DNA of 64,000 bases from NIOZ-UU13 sp041862635 (GTDB lineage Bacteria > Planctomycetota > Phycisphaerae > Sedimentisphaerales > Anaerobacaceae): positions 15,836 to 79,835 of the forward strand of contig JBGVTO010000314.1 of assembly GCA_041862635.1 (NCBI GenBank). Reading direction: 5' to 3'. Numbering within the stretch: the stretch's first letter is position 1; the number at the start of each line of letters is the position of its first letter. The notes under the pieces were generated by a model, which saw only the letters and a program-made list of their open reading frames with translations, did not search any database and had not been told where the DNA came from. This document shows, in pieces, positions 8,486 to 17,400 of the stretch. A program made the translations under genes and the position numbers.

Positions 8486-10039
8486 ATGAGCCGAGAAATA
8501 ATCGCCATCCTGGACTTTGGCAGCCAGTACGGTCAACTGATAGCACGCAGGGTTCGCGAACAGAATGTATATTCCCAAATTTGCCGGGCGGATATAACAG
8601 CAGAGGCATTATCACGACTGGGTGTCAAGGGGTTGATATTGTCCGGCGGGCCCGCAAGTGTCTATGATAAAAATGCACCAAAATGTGATGAGAAAATCTT
8701 TGAATTGGGCGTGCCTATTTTGGGCATCTGCTACGGAATGCAGTTAGGCTGTCAGATTTTAGGTGCAAAAATTGTTGCCGCACAAAGACGTGAGTACGGG
8801 CGAACAACTTTGTCCATTCTTGATAAGAGCGACTTGTTTGCGAATCTGCCGGATTCAATCACGGCCTGGGCCAGCCACGGCGACCAGCTCGCCCCCGCAA
8901 GTATCAAGCGGGGGGATGATTTCGTCAAATTAGCAACTACCGATACCTGCCCATTTGCTGCAGTAAAGCACAAAAAAGGAAAATTTTTCGGTGTTCAGTT
9001 CCACCCTGAGGTTTCACATACCCCCAAAGGAACGCGGATTTTGAAAAACTTCCTGTACGATATCTGCGGCTGCAGGGGCGACTGGAAAATGAGTGATTTT
9101 GTCAGTGAGACTGTAGAAGCGGTTCGCTGTCAGGCTGGCGAGGCCAAAGTGATATGCGGGCTGAGCGGCGGCGTTGATTCGTCCGTTGTGGCTTCGTTGG
9201 TTCATAAGGCGATAGGCGACCAGCTTGTCTGTATTTTCGTTGATAACGGATTGCTGCGAAAGAACGAACGCGAAAATGTCGTATCGACCTTCCGGAATCA
9301 TTTTCATATGGATTTGCGGGTTGTTGATTGGTCCCGGCAGTTTTTGGAAGGTTTGGCCGGTGTGACCGACCCCCAGCAAAAACGAAAGATTATCGGCTCT
9401 GAGTTTATCAAGGCTTTTGAATCGCAGGCTCTGAAGATTCCGAATGCCAGGTTTCTGGCCCAGGGAACGCTGTATCCTGATGTTATCGAATCAGGGTCGA
9501 AGGATGGTAATTCCGCTGCAAATATAAAGCTGCATCACAATGTAGGAGGGCTGCCGGCCGAGATGGACTTTGAGCTGATTGAGCCGTTGCGGGATTTGTT
9601 TAAGGATGAGGTGCGGGTCGTCGGCGAATATCTCGGACTGCCGGAGGATATCGTTTGGCGCCATCCTTTCCCCGGACCAGGTCTGGCCGTCAGGGTAGTT
9701 GGAGAGGTTACACCCAAACGGCTGGAAATTCTCCGGGCCGCTGATGAAATCTTAATAGACGAAATAAAATCGGCGAGATTGTACAGAAAGATATCACAGG
9801 CCCTAGCCGTGCTGATACCTGTTTTAACGGTCGGGGTAATGGGTGACGAACGAAGCTATGAGAACGTCATTGCTATTCGTGCTATTGAGACCGCTGATTT
9901 TATGACCGCTGATTTTTCGCAAATCCCTTACGAGGTGCTGGGCATCATATCCAGCAGGATTATAAATGAGGTCAGGGGTGTCAATCGGGTCGTTTATGAT
10001 ATATCCAGCAAGCCGCCGGCAACAATTGAATGGGAATAG
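8486..10039 (+). CDS. guaA: GMP synthase (glutamine-hydrolysing)
   Basis: This 517-residue enzyme aminates XMP to GMP using glutamine and ATP. The class I glutamine amidotransferase domain occupies about residues 1-195, with nucleophile Cys82 in GICYGMQ and His173/Glu175 in QFHPE. The ATP-pyrophosphatase domain starts near 205 with the P-loop LSGGVDSS (226-233). The C-terminal dimerisation domain ends in the family-typical KPPATIEWE. Full length, all key residues present. It is monocistronic by position, with its own promoter and a palindromic element directly after the stop. Confidence 0.97.
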   Translation: MSREIIAILDFGSQYGQLIARRVREQNVYSQICRADITAEALSRLGVKGLILSGGPASVYDKNAPKCDEKIFELGVPILGICYGMQLGCQILGAKIVAAQRREYGRTTLSILDKSDLFANLPDSITAWASHGDQLAPASIKRGDDFVKLATTDTCPFAAVKHKKGKFFGVQFHPEVSHTPKGTRILKNFLYDICGCRGDWKMSDFVSETVEAVRCQAGEAKVICGLSGGVDSSVVASLVHKAIGDQLVCIFVDNGLLRKNERENVVSTFRNHFHMDLRVVDWSRQFLEGLAGVTDPQQKRKIIGSEFIKAFESQALKIPNARFLAQGTLYPDVIESGSKDGNSAANIKLHHNVGGLPAEMDFELIEPLRDLFKDEVRVVGEYLGLPEDIVWRHPFPGPGLAVRVVGEVTPKRLEILRAADEILIDEIKSARLYRKISQALAVLIPVLTVGVMGDERSYENVIAIRAIETADFMTADFSQIPYEVLGIISSRIINEVRGVNRVVYDISSKPPATIEWE

Positions 10040-10142
10040 TAGTCTGTCAAGCTTGAATTTGCCTATCGCGCCGTGTCCGCGACACGGCGGGTAAGTTGTT
10101 ATTCCCACTCTTCCAAGCTATCAAATCAATTTTGACAGACTA
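10040..10142. repeat. 103-bp nested inverted-repeat element after guaA
   Basis: Perfect 11-bp terminal arms TAGTCTGTCAA (10040-10050) and TTGACAGACTA (10132-10142) enclose a second perfect 9-bp hairpin, CGCCGTGTC (10069-10077) with GACACGGCG (10081-10089). The element begins at the base after the guaA stop codon. It may be a transcript-end structure or a small MITE-like insertion. No T run follows. Confidence 0.6.
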
Positions 10143-10240
10143 ATAGGGGTTTTTGAGTTCTTTCGAACTTGTACTGCATCAGCATTAGCTATCAGGGCAA
10201 ATGGCAAAATATATTTTGAAAAGGTCAGTCGAATATTTCG

Positions 10241-12121
10241 ATGTTGTGCGTTAGAATCCTACACCTTATAAGAACACTTCTGGAACACCGATACATACCT
10301 GCGGTCTTAGCTGTTGTCACTGTTGTAATTATGCTTCCTGCTCTAAAAGCGGGTTTTATACAGGATGACTTATTCCATCGGGCAAAACTTCTTGGACCTT
10401 CCGAGCTTCCTGAGCGGTTCTACGATATGCGGCTGAGCCCTCCTGATTCCGGCACTCTGCGGGGGGTGCTTCGTGACATGTACGCTATTGTTCCAACAGA
10501 GCGTGATTATAATGTATTCAAGGATTATGGTCTATTACCCTGGTGGACGGCTGAGGATTTTCGCGGAACGAATTGGCGGCCGCTGACCGCCTTTACACAC
10601 TGGCTCGATTACCAACTGTTTCCAAACTCACCGGCACTTATGCACGCGCACAGTCTTATCTGGTTTGCAGCAGTGATTTTTCTGGTCTCCATTCTATATC
10701 GGAAACTGCTGGGACCTGTGTGGATAGCGGGCCTGGCGGCGTTGCTTTATATGGTCGATGATAGCAATTATTTCCCTGCAATGTGGATAGCGAACAGAAA
10801 TTTAATACTATCGTTGTTTTTCTCTATATTAACTTTGCTGATGTACCATCGCTGGCGGCAGCAAAAGTCCTTATGTGCCGCCATTGCTGTTCCATTTTTT
10901 TTATTATTGTCTTTGTTGTCCACGGAGGCGGGTATCGCCACTTTTGCCTATCTATTTGCTTATGCCCTTATCATCGACCGTGGAAGTTTGCGGCGGCGGG
11001 CCTTGAGTTTAGCTCCGAGTTTTATCGTGATAGTCATCTGGCGGATTATCTACAATGCACTGGATTACGGCGCCCGGGGCAGCGGTTTCATTATCGACCC
11101 CGGAAGCGAGCCTTTGCGTTATGCCTGGGCGGTGGTCAAGCGGGCGCCGGTTCTTCTTTCCGGCCAGTGGGGCTGCTTGCCTGCGGAGATGTTCAACCTT
11201 TTCTCTGATTATGCGAAGAGATGGAATTTACTCGCGGCTGCGGCATTTCTGCTATTAGTCCTGATTGTATTTTTACCACTGCTGCGTAAGAACCGCGTGG
11301 CATTGTTCTGGTTTACAGGGATGATGCTTTGCATTCTTCCAATTTGCGCGACCAGCCCGATGAATCGCAATCTGCTCTTTGCCGCCATAGGAGCTTTCGG
11401 ATTAACCGCACAGTTTATTGGTGGATTATTTATCAAGGAAAGCTGGGTTCCCAGATCCCAGCTTTGGCGCGTCCCCGCGTGGATACTTTGTCTAACATTG
11501 ATACTCATACATTTGCTCTTAGCTATGGCGGGAAGAATCACGGCGCCAAGGACCTGGTCCTTTGCTTTCGATACTTTTTATTCGACTGTTGATGTCGGCT
11601 CGCAGCCTGATATTGAGAATAAAACCGTGGTAGTGGTCAATGCACCCCATCCGTTTCTGTTTTTGGGCCTGCCTGTTCTTAGGGCCCATGAGAACAAACC
11701 TTTTCCGCAAAGGACGCGCATCTTAGCCCCCGGGTTTGTGCCGTTGGAAATTACCCGCACCGGAGAAAAAACGCTGCTGGTTAAGGCTCAGGCCGGCAAC
11801 ATTCTATCAACCGAGACTTCTCGGGAGGATTTTAGGCCAAACTTTGTTTATATCTATGATGAATCTAGGAATCTTTTTCGACCCGAAGACCTGCAGTTTC
11901 GGGCAGGTGAGCGGGTCGAGCTAATCAGGATGTCGGTTGAAGTTATAGATGTCGATAGAGCCGGTCAACCCGTGGAGGTTCAATTTCGTTTTGCTGTTTC
12001 TTTAGACGACCCATCTCTGAGCTGGTTGCAATGGGATTGGAAAAAGAGCGGTTTTGGTTCATATTCTCAGTTCGAAGTGCCGGCAGTCGGAGAAAGGGCC
12101 TACATAGAAGGGCCGTTTTGA
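10241..12121 (+). CDS. GT-C-fold-like membrane protein, putative glycosyltransferase
   Basis: This 626-residue protein has a first membrane helix near residues 18-36, followed by FIQDD. An acidic pair at this place is typical of GT-C glycosyltransferases that use lipid-linked sugars. NWRPLT near 110 and about ten further hydrophobic segments (130-425) follow. The last ~190 residues are hydrophilic and probably periplasmic. The outline resembles O-mannosyl/ArnT-like or TMTC-type proteins, but the donor cannot be inferred. Between guaA and the end of ruvB it has no functional neighbours. Only 58 bp separate its stop from convergent ruvB. No clear promoter was seen. Confidence 0.6.
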   Translation: MLCVRILHLIRTLLEHRYIPAVLAVVTVVIMLPALKAGFIQDDLFHRAKLLGPSELPERFYDMRLSPPDSGTLRGVLRDMYAIVPTERDYNVFKDYGLLPWWTAEDFRGTNWRPLTAFTHWLDYQLFPNSPALMHAHSLIWFAAVIFLVSILYRKLLGPVWIAGLAALLYMVDDSNYFPAMWIANRNLILSLFFSILTLLMYHRWRQQKSLCAAIAVPFFLLLSLLSTEAGIATFAYLFAYALIIDRGSLRRRALSLAPSFIVIVIWRIIYNALDYGARGSGFIIDPGSEPLRYAWAVVKRAPVLLSGQWGCLPAEMFNLFSDYAKRWNLLAAAAFLLLVLIVFLPLLRKNRVALFWFTGMMLCILPICATSPMNRNLLFAAIGAFGLTAQFIGGLFIKESWVPRSQLWRVPAWILCLTLILIHLLLAMAGRITAPRTWSFAFDTFYSTVDVGSQPDIENKTVVVVNAPHPFLFLGLPVLRAHENKPFPQRTRILAPGFVPLEITRTGEKTLLVKAQAGNILSTETSREDFRPNFVYIYDESRNLFRPEDLQFRAGERVELIRMSVEVIDVDRAGQPVEVQFRFAVSLDDPSLSWLQWDWKKSGFGSYSQFEVPAVGERAYIEGPF

Positions 12122-12179
12122 GGACTTTCATCTATTCTATGAAGTACGTGATGAATACTCTGTTTCAACGTTGAATAGT

Positions 12180-13229
12180 CTAATCGTTTTGTTCAAAAAG
12201 CTCAGGCTGTTCGGAGTTGCGTTTCTTTTTATGGCATTTAAGGCCTAAATGCTCGCAGGCCTGTTTAGTAACTTCTCTGCCACGTTTGGTTCGACGCAAA
12301 AAACCGATTTGCAAAAGATACGGCTCGACGACGTCCTCCAGCGTGTCCCTTTCTTCGCCGAGTGTAGCAGCAATCGCCTCGATACCGGCTGGCCCGCCGT
12401 CATAGACATTAGCCAGTGCGCGCAAAACCGCCCTGTCTAACTCATCCAGGCCCAACGTGTCAATCTGCTCCATCTTCAGGGCGTTTTCGACAATGCCCGT
12501 ACTTAGCACTCCTGAGCCTTTTACCTGAGCGTAGTCACGGACTCGTTTAAGGAGCCGGTTCGCTACTCGCGGCGTCCCACGGGACCGGTTAGCAATCAAT
12601 TCCAGCGTTCCGTCCTCACACTGCAAGCTTAGCAGCTCCGCCGACCTGTCCAGAATCTCTGTCAGTTCGGCGCTGTTGTAAAAATCCAGATGATAGAGCA
12701 TCCCGAATCGGCTGCGAAGCGGAGCACTGAGCAGCCCCGCACGTGTCGTCGCACCAATCAACGTGAAACACTTCAGCGGAAAATTTATCGTCTTTGCATG
12801 CAGACCGCTATCGACGGTAAAATCAACCCTGAAATCTTCCATCGCCGGATAGATAAACTCTTCGACCGGCGTGCTGAGCCGATGAACCTCATCAATAAAA
12901 AGTACATCGCCGGTGTTGATATTGCTCAAAAGACCCATAACATCACCGGCCTTTGTCAAGGCCGGCCCGGATGAGCAGCGTATCCTTGCCCCCATCTCGT
13001 TCGCCACGACGTGAGCGAGCGTTGTTTTGCCAAGTCCCGGCGGGCCGTAAAATAAAATGTGCTCCAACGGCTCAGACCTTTGTTTGGCCGCTGCTATCGC
13101 AATTGCCACTTTTTCTCTGACGTTGCGTTGGCCGATACATTCGGCTAAGAACTTTGGCCGAAGTGAAATGTTGAAACTCTCTTCCGCCTCGTTCAAAAAC
13201 TGCCCGCTTATGATTCTGCCTATCGCCAT
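12180..13229 (-). CDS. ruvB: Holliday junction branch-migration ATPase RuvB
   Basis: This 349-residue AAA+ motor drives branch migration with RuvA. Walker A is GPPGLGKTTLA, Walker B is VLFIDEVHRL, then the family GATTRAGLLSAPLRSRFG segment and arginine finger. The C-terminal winged helix ends in FLRRTKRGREVT. The ATG at 13229 (MAIGRII) is chosen because the upstream in-frame 18 codons lie in AT-rich repeat DNA. It is last in the ruvC-ruvA-ruvB order, separated from ruvA by 156 bp of repeats. Confidence 0.95.
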   Translation of the reverse strand: MAIGRIISGQFLNEAEESFNISLRPKFLAECIGQRNVREKVAIAIAAAKQRSEPLEHILFYGPPGLGKTTLAHVVANEMGARIRCSSGPALTKAGDVMGLLSNINTGDVLFIDEVHRLSTPVEEFIYPAMEDFRVDFTVDSGLHAKTINFPLKCFTLIGATTRAGLLSAPLRSRFGMLYHLDFYNSAELTEILDRSAELLSLQCEDGTLELIANRSRGTPRVANRLLKRVRDYAQVKGSGVLSTGIVENALKMEQIDTLGLDELDRAVLRALANVYDGGPAGIEAIAATLGEERDTLEDVVEPYLLQIGFLRRTKRGREVTKQACEHLGLKCHKKKRNSEQPELFEQND

Positions 13230-13235
13230 AATATA

Positions 13236-13384
13236 AATACTAAAAATTTGAATATCGAATTTCGAAATTCGAAGCAATCTCAAAATTCAAATTTCAAATG
13301 TTCAAAATATTCAATTTCGAATTCTGGTCATTTGGTCATTCGGATTTGTTTCGGATTTCGTCATTCGAATTTCGTATTTCCTTT
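13236..13384. repeat. AT-rich dispersed repeat between ruvA and ruvB
   Basis: It is built of short words such as GAATTTCGAAATTCGAA, TTCAAATTTCAAATGTTC, GGTCATTTGGTCATTCGGA and CATTCGAATTTCG. Similar sequence recurs at about 27990-28018 (- side of gap) and 62385-62450. It interrupts the otherwise tight ruvCAB operon and extends an artefactual reading frame in front of ruvB. Confidence 0.65.
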
Positions 13385-13385
13385 T

Positions 13386-14015
13386 TCAGACTTCTACTCC
13401 CTGCTTCAATCTATACACTAAGGGCACAAGTGCCTCAGCCGAATTTATATCGGGATGTTTCCGACAGGCCAATTCGACCAGCTCCATCGCTTCGTTTCTT
13501 TTTTCACCCCAGGCGATAAGAATCTCCAAGGCCTCGATCTGGAACGGTCTAAAACCGGCCTCTGTTGGCCTGGCCAGTTCAGCCCCAACTGCGAAAGTTT
13601 GTAATTTACCCTTTAGCTCAGCGATAATTTGCTGAGCCATCCTTCTGCCTATTAACGGCAGTGACATCAGTGTCTTGTCATCGGCGTTCTCTATTGCCGC
13701 CGCGATGGTAGCTATCGGGATGCTCAACGACCGCAGTCCTTTTTTTATGCCCATTCCTTTGACGCTGATATATTTTGTGAAAAAGTCCCTCTCGCCCGCA
13801 TTTAAGAAACCGACCATTCTCGGTATCAGGTTTCCGCCGCCTGGAGCACCCTCATAGTATTCCATAGTGCAGAGAGATATATCCGAGCCGACCTCGCCGG
13901 ACAGAGCATTTACGCAATAGCTTGGTAGCATTACTTCATAGCCGACCGCTCCTACCTGCACCAGGCAGCAGTCGCTATCGAGCTTTATGAGTTTTCCTTC
14001 AATACTGGCTATCAT
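13386..14015 (-). CDS. ruvA: Holliday junction DNA-binding protein RuvA
   Basis: This 209-residue protein forms the tetramer that binds Holliday junctions and loads RuvB. The N-terminal OB domain begins MIASIEGKL, followed by helix-hairpin-helix segments (FFTKYISVKGMGIKKGLR and LPLIGRRMAQQIIAELKGK), and domain III at the C-terminus. The start lies 11 bp after the ruvC stop. Length is slightly above the usual ~200. Confidence 0.94.
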   Translation of the reverse strand: MIASIEGKLIKLDSDCCLVQVGAVGYEVMLPSYCVNALSGEVGSDISLCTMEYYEGAPGGGNLIPRMVGFLNAGERDFFTKYISVKGMGIKKGLRSLSIPIATIAAAIENADDKTLMSLPLIGRRMAQQIIAELKGKLQTFAVGAELARPTEAGFRPFQIEALEILIAWGEKRNEAMELVELACRKHPDINSAEALVPLVYRLKQGVEV

Positions 14016-14026
14016 TATTCAAATGA

Positions 14027-14515
14027 TTATCGGATAAAGATACTGTTTATCGAATTTGCACAGCACAGCGCCGCAGCTATGGCATCGGCTACATCGTTCG
14101 GCTCCGGTATCTGCGGAAGGGACAAAATCGTTTGAATAGTTTTTTGCACTTGTTCCTTGGATGCCCTGCCGTTACCGGTAATTGATTTTTTTATACGTGT
14201 CGCGCTGAAGCTTCTGACCTCAATCTCCGCCTGGGCACACCTCTGCAGTATAACACCTCTTGCGTGTCCCATCAATATCGCTGTTCTCGGATGGGCGTAG
14301 TGTGAGTACAATTCTTCCACTGCTACAACGTCGGGCTTGAAACTTTTTAGAAGCGACTGGGTATCTTCAGCTATCCTATTCAGTTTTTCCTCTATAGCTG
14401 AGCCGGTCCCTGTGCGAATAACACCGGCTTCAATTAGCGTCTCCTTATCCCCACCTGCCTCCAAACAGGCATATCCGCAGACCTGCAAACCCGGGTCGAT
14501 ACCGAGTATCCTCAT
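14027..14515 (-). CDS. ruvC: Crossover junction endodeoxyribonuclease RuvC
   Basis: This 162-residue resolvase cuts Holliday junctions symmetrically. Catalytic acids are visible in MRILGIDPG (Asp7), VAVEELY (Glu) and NDVADAIAAA (Asp pair). The start ATG overlaps the cysS stop in ATGA (14512-14515), so translation is coupled to cysS. ruvA follows 11 bp downstream. Confidence 0.95.
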   Translation of the reverse strand: MRILGIDPGLQVCGYACLEAGGDKETLIEAGVIRTGTGSAIEEKLNRIAEDTQSLLKSFKPDVVAVEELYSHYAHPRTAILMGHARGVILQRCAQAEIEVRSFSATRIKKSITGNGRASKEQVQKTIQTILSLPQIPEPNDVADAIAAALCCANSINSIFIR

Positions 14516-15990
14516 TTCATTCTCCAGGTAGTCATATCCGGCTTATCTTCCAGCAAAATACCCATTTCATCCAGTTTGGCACGAATCTCATCGCCCTTGG
14601 CAAAATCTCTGTTCTTGCGAGCTTCGTTTCGCTGCTCAATCAAAACATTAACGAGCTTGTCCATCAGCTCATCATCAGCCGGGCCGGTTTGTAGATACTC
14701 CTCTTTTACAATACCAAGACAATCGCCGCCCAGCCGGTCAAATAGAACATTGATTATGTTAAGGGTTCCCTGGGTTGTACGGCTGTCCTCAAGCAGTTTC
14801 TGCGCCAGCCGAACAAGTTCAAACATAACTGAAAGCGCAACAGAGGTATTCAAGTCATCATTCATTGCCGCTTCGAATTTTTCCCTCATCTGTTTTAGCT
14901 GCTCTGCTATATTCTCGTCGATGGAGCCTTCCTTCGCTATGTTCAATCTTTTTCGTACTGCTTTGACTGTCTCGGTTATTTTTCCGTAGCCGCTCTGCGC
15001 CGCGAACAGGGCCGCATCTGAAAAATCCAGCGGGCTTCGGTAATGGCTGTTCAAAATCAACTGCCTTATGGCCAATGGGTCATAGAATCTGGTCAGTCTC
15101 TCGTGTGTACCTGAAAAGGCCTGTTTCAATGTAATAAAATTATTCAGACTCTTGCCCATTTTTTGACTATCGACGGTCACCATATTATTGTGCAGCCAGT
15201 ATCGAACGAACTGCACGCCGTTGGCCGCCTCCGACTGGGCAATTTCACACTCGTGATGGGGGAATTGATTTTCCAGTCCACCGCCGTGTATGTCGATTGT
15301 CTTGCCCAGATATTTTGTACTCATTACCGAGCATTCGAGATGCCAGCCCGGATAACCCATCCCCCACGGACTGGGCCATTGCATAATATGGTTCGGCTCA
15401 GCTTTCTTCCAGAGCGCAAAATCGACCGGGTTCTTTTTGTCCGGCGAAACCTCCACCCGGGCACCGGCTAACATCTCTTCGATATTTCTGCCGGAGAGTT
15501 TCCCGTAGTCCTTGAACTTGGACACATCGAAATACACCGAGCCGTTGGCTGTATAAGCATAGCCTTTTTTCAGAAGTGTCGTTACCATCCCTATCTGTTC
15601 GAGTATATGACCACTGGCTCGCGGACTTATATCGGGTCGAACACAGTTCAACTTGTCCATGTCCTCGAAGTAGCTGCGAGTGTAGTATTCCGCGAGCGCC
15701 ATTGGATGCATTTTCTCTTTTTTTGCTGCGGCTGCAATCTTATCCTCACCTTCGTCCGCATCGTCGGTTAGATGACCTACGTCTGTTATATTCTGCACGT
15801 AGGTAACATCGTAATCCAAATACCGAAGATACCTGACCAGCACATCAAAGCTCACATAACTTTTCGCATGCCCAAGATGTTCGTGCCCGTATACGGTCGG
15901 CCCACAGACATATATACCAACTTTGCCTTCCTTCAATGGCTTGAATTCCTCTTTCCTTCTCGTCAGGCTGTTATAAAGATTCAAAGTCAT
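14512..15990 (-). CDS. cysS: Cysteinyl-tRNA synthetase
   Basis: This 492-residue class I synthetase charges tRNA-Cys. The first motif is HEHLGHAKSY, the second KMGKSLNNF (KMSKS type). Zinc ligands appear in CGPTVYG, GWHLECSVMS and FPHHECE. The C-terminal helical anticodon region includes RNEARKNRDFAKGDEIRAKL. The ATG at 15990 is preferred over an in-frame TTG two codons upstream. It heads the cysS-ruvC-ruvA-ruvB group and has a 66-bp palindromic repeat in its upstream spacer. Confidence 0.96.
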   Translation of the reverse strand: MTLNLYNSLTRRKEEFKPLKEGKVGIYVCGPTVYGHEHLGHAKSYVSFDVLVRYLRYLDYDVTYVQNITDVGHLTDDADEGEDKIAAAAKKEKMHPMALAEYYTRSYFEDMDKLNCVRPDISPRASGHILEQIGMVTTLLKKGYAYTANGSVYFDVSKFKDYGKLSGRNIEEMLAGARVEVSPDKKNPVDFALWKKAEPNHIMQWPSPWGMGYPGWHLECSVMSTKYLGKTIDIHGGGLENQFPHHECEIAQSEAANGVQFVRYWLHNNMVTVDSQKMGKSLNNFITLKQAFSGTHERLTRFYDPLAIRQLILNSHYRSPLDFSDAALFAAQSGYGKITETVKAVRKRLNIAKEGSIDENIAEQLKQMREKFEAAMNDDLNTSVALSVMFELVRLAQKLLEDSRTTQGTLNIINVLFDRLGGDCLGIVKEEYLQTGPADDELMDKLVNVLIEQRNEARKNRDFAKGDEIRAKLDEMGILLEDKPDMTTWRMK

Positions 15991-16050
15991 ATGCAAATAC
16001 CATCAATAACCTCTTAATTAGTTCCTGTTACGGAAAGTAAAAACCGACGG

Positions 16051-16117
16051 TGTCACCCCTGCGAAAGCAGGGGGTCCAGAGCCGAAAAACTGGATTCCCG
16101 CTTGCGCGGGAATGACA
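16051..16117. repeat. 66-bp-class palindromic repeat, copy 1
   Basis: The element is bounded by TGTCA (16051-16055) and TGACA (16113-16117). It has two internal hairpins, CCCCTGCGAAAGCAGGGG and TTCCCGCTTGCGCGGGAA, joined by GTCCAGAGCCGAAAAACTGGA. A near-identical reverse-oriented copy lies at 27825-27890. It sits between ispF and cysS, where it could end or process the transcript. Confidence 0.75.
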
Positions 16118-16156
16118 TAAAGAATAGGTCAGTTTGAATCAATAATCAATTATCAT

Positions 16157-16669
16157 TTATATTGTTCTTCTTCTTTTCTTTCTCAAAAGCGCTGTCGCCG
16201 TAGCAGCCATTGCCTCACCGGCCCCGATATCACCGAGCCCCTCGTTAGTTTTCGCCTTGACGTTCACCGCTGTAAAATCAATCCCCAAAAGCCCTGCGAT
16301 ACACCTTTTCATTTGCCCTTTGACCGGCTCAAGCCTTGGCGCTTCTGCGTGTATAATCAAATCAATATTGACCACTTCCCATTTTTTTTCTTCGAGTCGT
16401 TCCTTTACAATAAACAAAAGCTCCTTGCTGTCCGCGTCCTTCCATCGCGGGTCGGTATCGGGAAACAATGTCCCGATATCGCCCATCCCGCTTGCACCGA
16501 GCAGAGCATCGATGACAGCGTGCAGGCCCACATCGCCGTCGCTGTGGCCGGCCAGCCCTGCCGGGTACGACAAATAAATCCCACCGAGCATCAGCTTCCT
16601 GCCCTCAACCAGCCGGTGGATATCGGTGCCTATCCCGCTTCGATATTCGCTCTTAGGTTCCTCAATCAC
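16157..16669 (-). CDS. ispF: 2-C-methyl-D-erythritol 2,4-cyclodiphosphate synthase
   Basis: This 170-residue trimeric enzyme of the MEP isoprenoid pathway forms the cyclic diphosphate and releases CMP. Zinc ligands are in GTDIHRL and GHSDGDVGLHAVIDALLG. GDIGTLFPDTD and the C-terminal KAKTNEGLGDIGAGEAMAATA are family-typical. The start is GTG at 16669, inside the hisB stop (GTGA, 4-bp overlap), indicating coupling. The C-terminal RKKRRRTI is basic and slightly extended. Confidence 0.94.
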   Translation of the reverse strand: MIEEPKSEYRSGIGTDIHRLVEGRKLMLGGIYLSYPAGLAGHSDGDVGLHAVIDALLGASGMGDIGTLFPDTDPRWKDADSKELLFIVKERLEEKKWEVVNIDLIIHAEAPRLEPVKGQMKRCIAGLLGIDFTAVNVKAKTNEGLGDIGAGEAMAATATALLRKKRRRTI

Positions 16670-17250
16670 AACATCCCCTTCGTGCTTGGGACATCCGTCC
16701 CGAGAATGCTGACAGCCGTACCAAGTGCCTTACCCAGTCCCTTGAAAATCGCCTCAGCTATATGATGGCTGTTTGTCCCGTATGGCACGTTTATATGCAG
16801 ATTAAACTTGCCGTTGTTCGCAAAACTCCGCAGCATCTCCTCCAGACACTCGACGTCGAAATCGCCGATTTTATCTGTTCGGTACTCAACATTATATACA
16901 CAGTTTGCCCTGCCCGACAAATCAACAGATACATTCGCTAAAGCATCCTCCATTGGCACGGAACTATGGCCGTATCTGGCAATCCCTTTTTTATCACCAA
17001 GAGCTTTTAATAAGCATTCACCGAGGCATATCGCTATATCTTCGACCGTATGGTGGGCATCGACATCCAGATCACCCTTAGCTTTTACCACAAGGTCGAT
17101 TTTGCTGTGCTTGCTCAGGTGTGTGAGCATATGGTCCAAAAAGCCGATGCCGCTGTCAATCTCGTATTTGCCGACACCGTCCAGATTAAGCTCGATCGTG
17201 ACGTCGGTTTCTTTTGTCTGCCTGTGAGCTTCAGCGGTTCTCTCTTCCAT
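16666..17250 (-). CDS. hisB: Imidazoleglycerol-phosphate dehydratase
   Basis: This 194-residue enzyme of histidine synthesis dehydrates imidazoleglycerol phosphate. It is monofunctional (no phosphatase domain). Paired His motifs HMLTHLSKHSKIDL and DAHHTVEDIAICLG, and later EMLRSFANNGKFNLHI and NSHHIAEAIFKGLG, supply the manganese ligands. Overlaps ispF by 4 bp. hisC lies upstream after a repeat-filled spacer, so a his subgroup is present without the rest of the pathway. Confidence 0.95.
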   Translation of the reverse strand: MEERTAEAHRQTKETDVTIELNLDGVGKYEIDSGIGFLDHMLTHLSKHSKIDLVVKAKGDLDVDAHHTVEDIAICLGECLLKALGDKKGIARYGHSSVPMEDALANVSVDLSGRANCVYNVEYRTDKIGDFDVECLEEMLRSFANNGKFNLHINVPYGTNSHHIAEAIFKGLGKALGTAVSILGTDVPSTKGML

Positions 17251-17267
17251 AAGAACGTCCTTTTTTA

Positions 17268-17346
17268 TGTCATTCCCGCGAAACCTGTCCTGAGCAAGGC
17301 CTGCCCTGAGCGAAGCCGAATGGGTCGAAGGGGCGGGAATCCAGCT
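17268..17346. repeat. Composite repeat: 66-bp-type half element split by CCTGAGC elements
   Basis: TGTCATTCCCGCG at 17268-17280 and GCGGGAATCCAGC near 17333 match the outer ends of the 66-bp palindrome. Between them lie CCTGTCCTGAGCAAGG and CTGCCCTGAGCGAAGCC with GGGTCGAAGG, which belong to another repeat family. It looks like one repeat inserted into another in the hisC-hisB spacer. Confidence 0.6.
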
Positions 17347-17400
17347 TCTTCTTTAATTTGTATCTAATTTGCCTGGTTTTTTTGTCTTGAGTCTTTGGTC

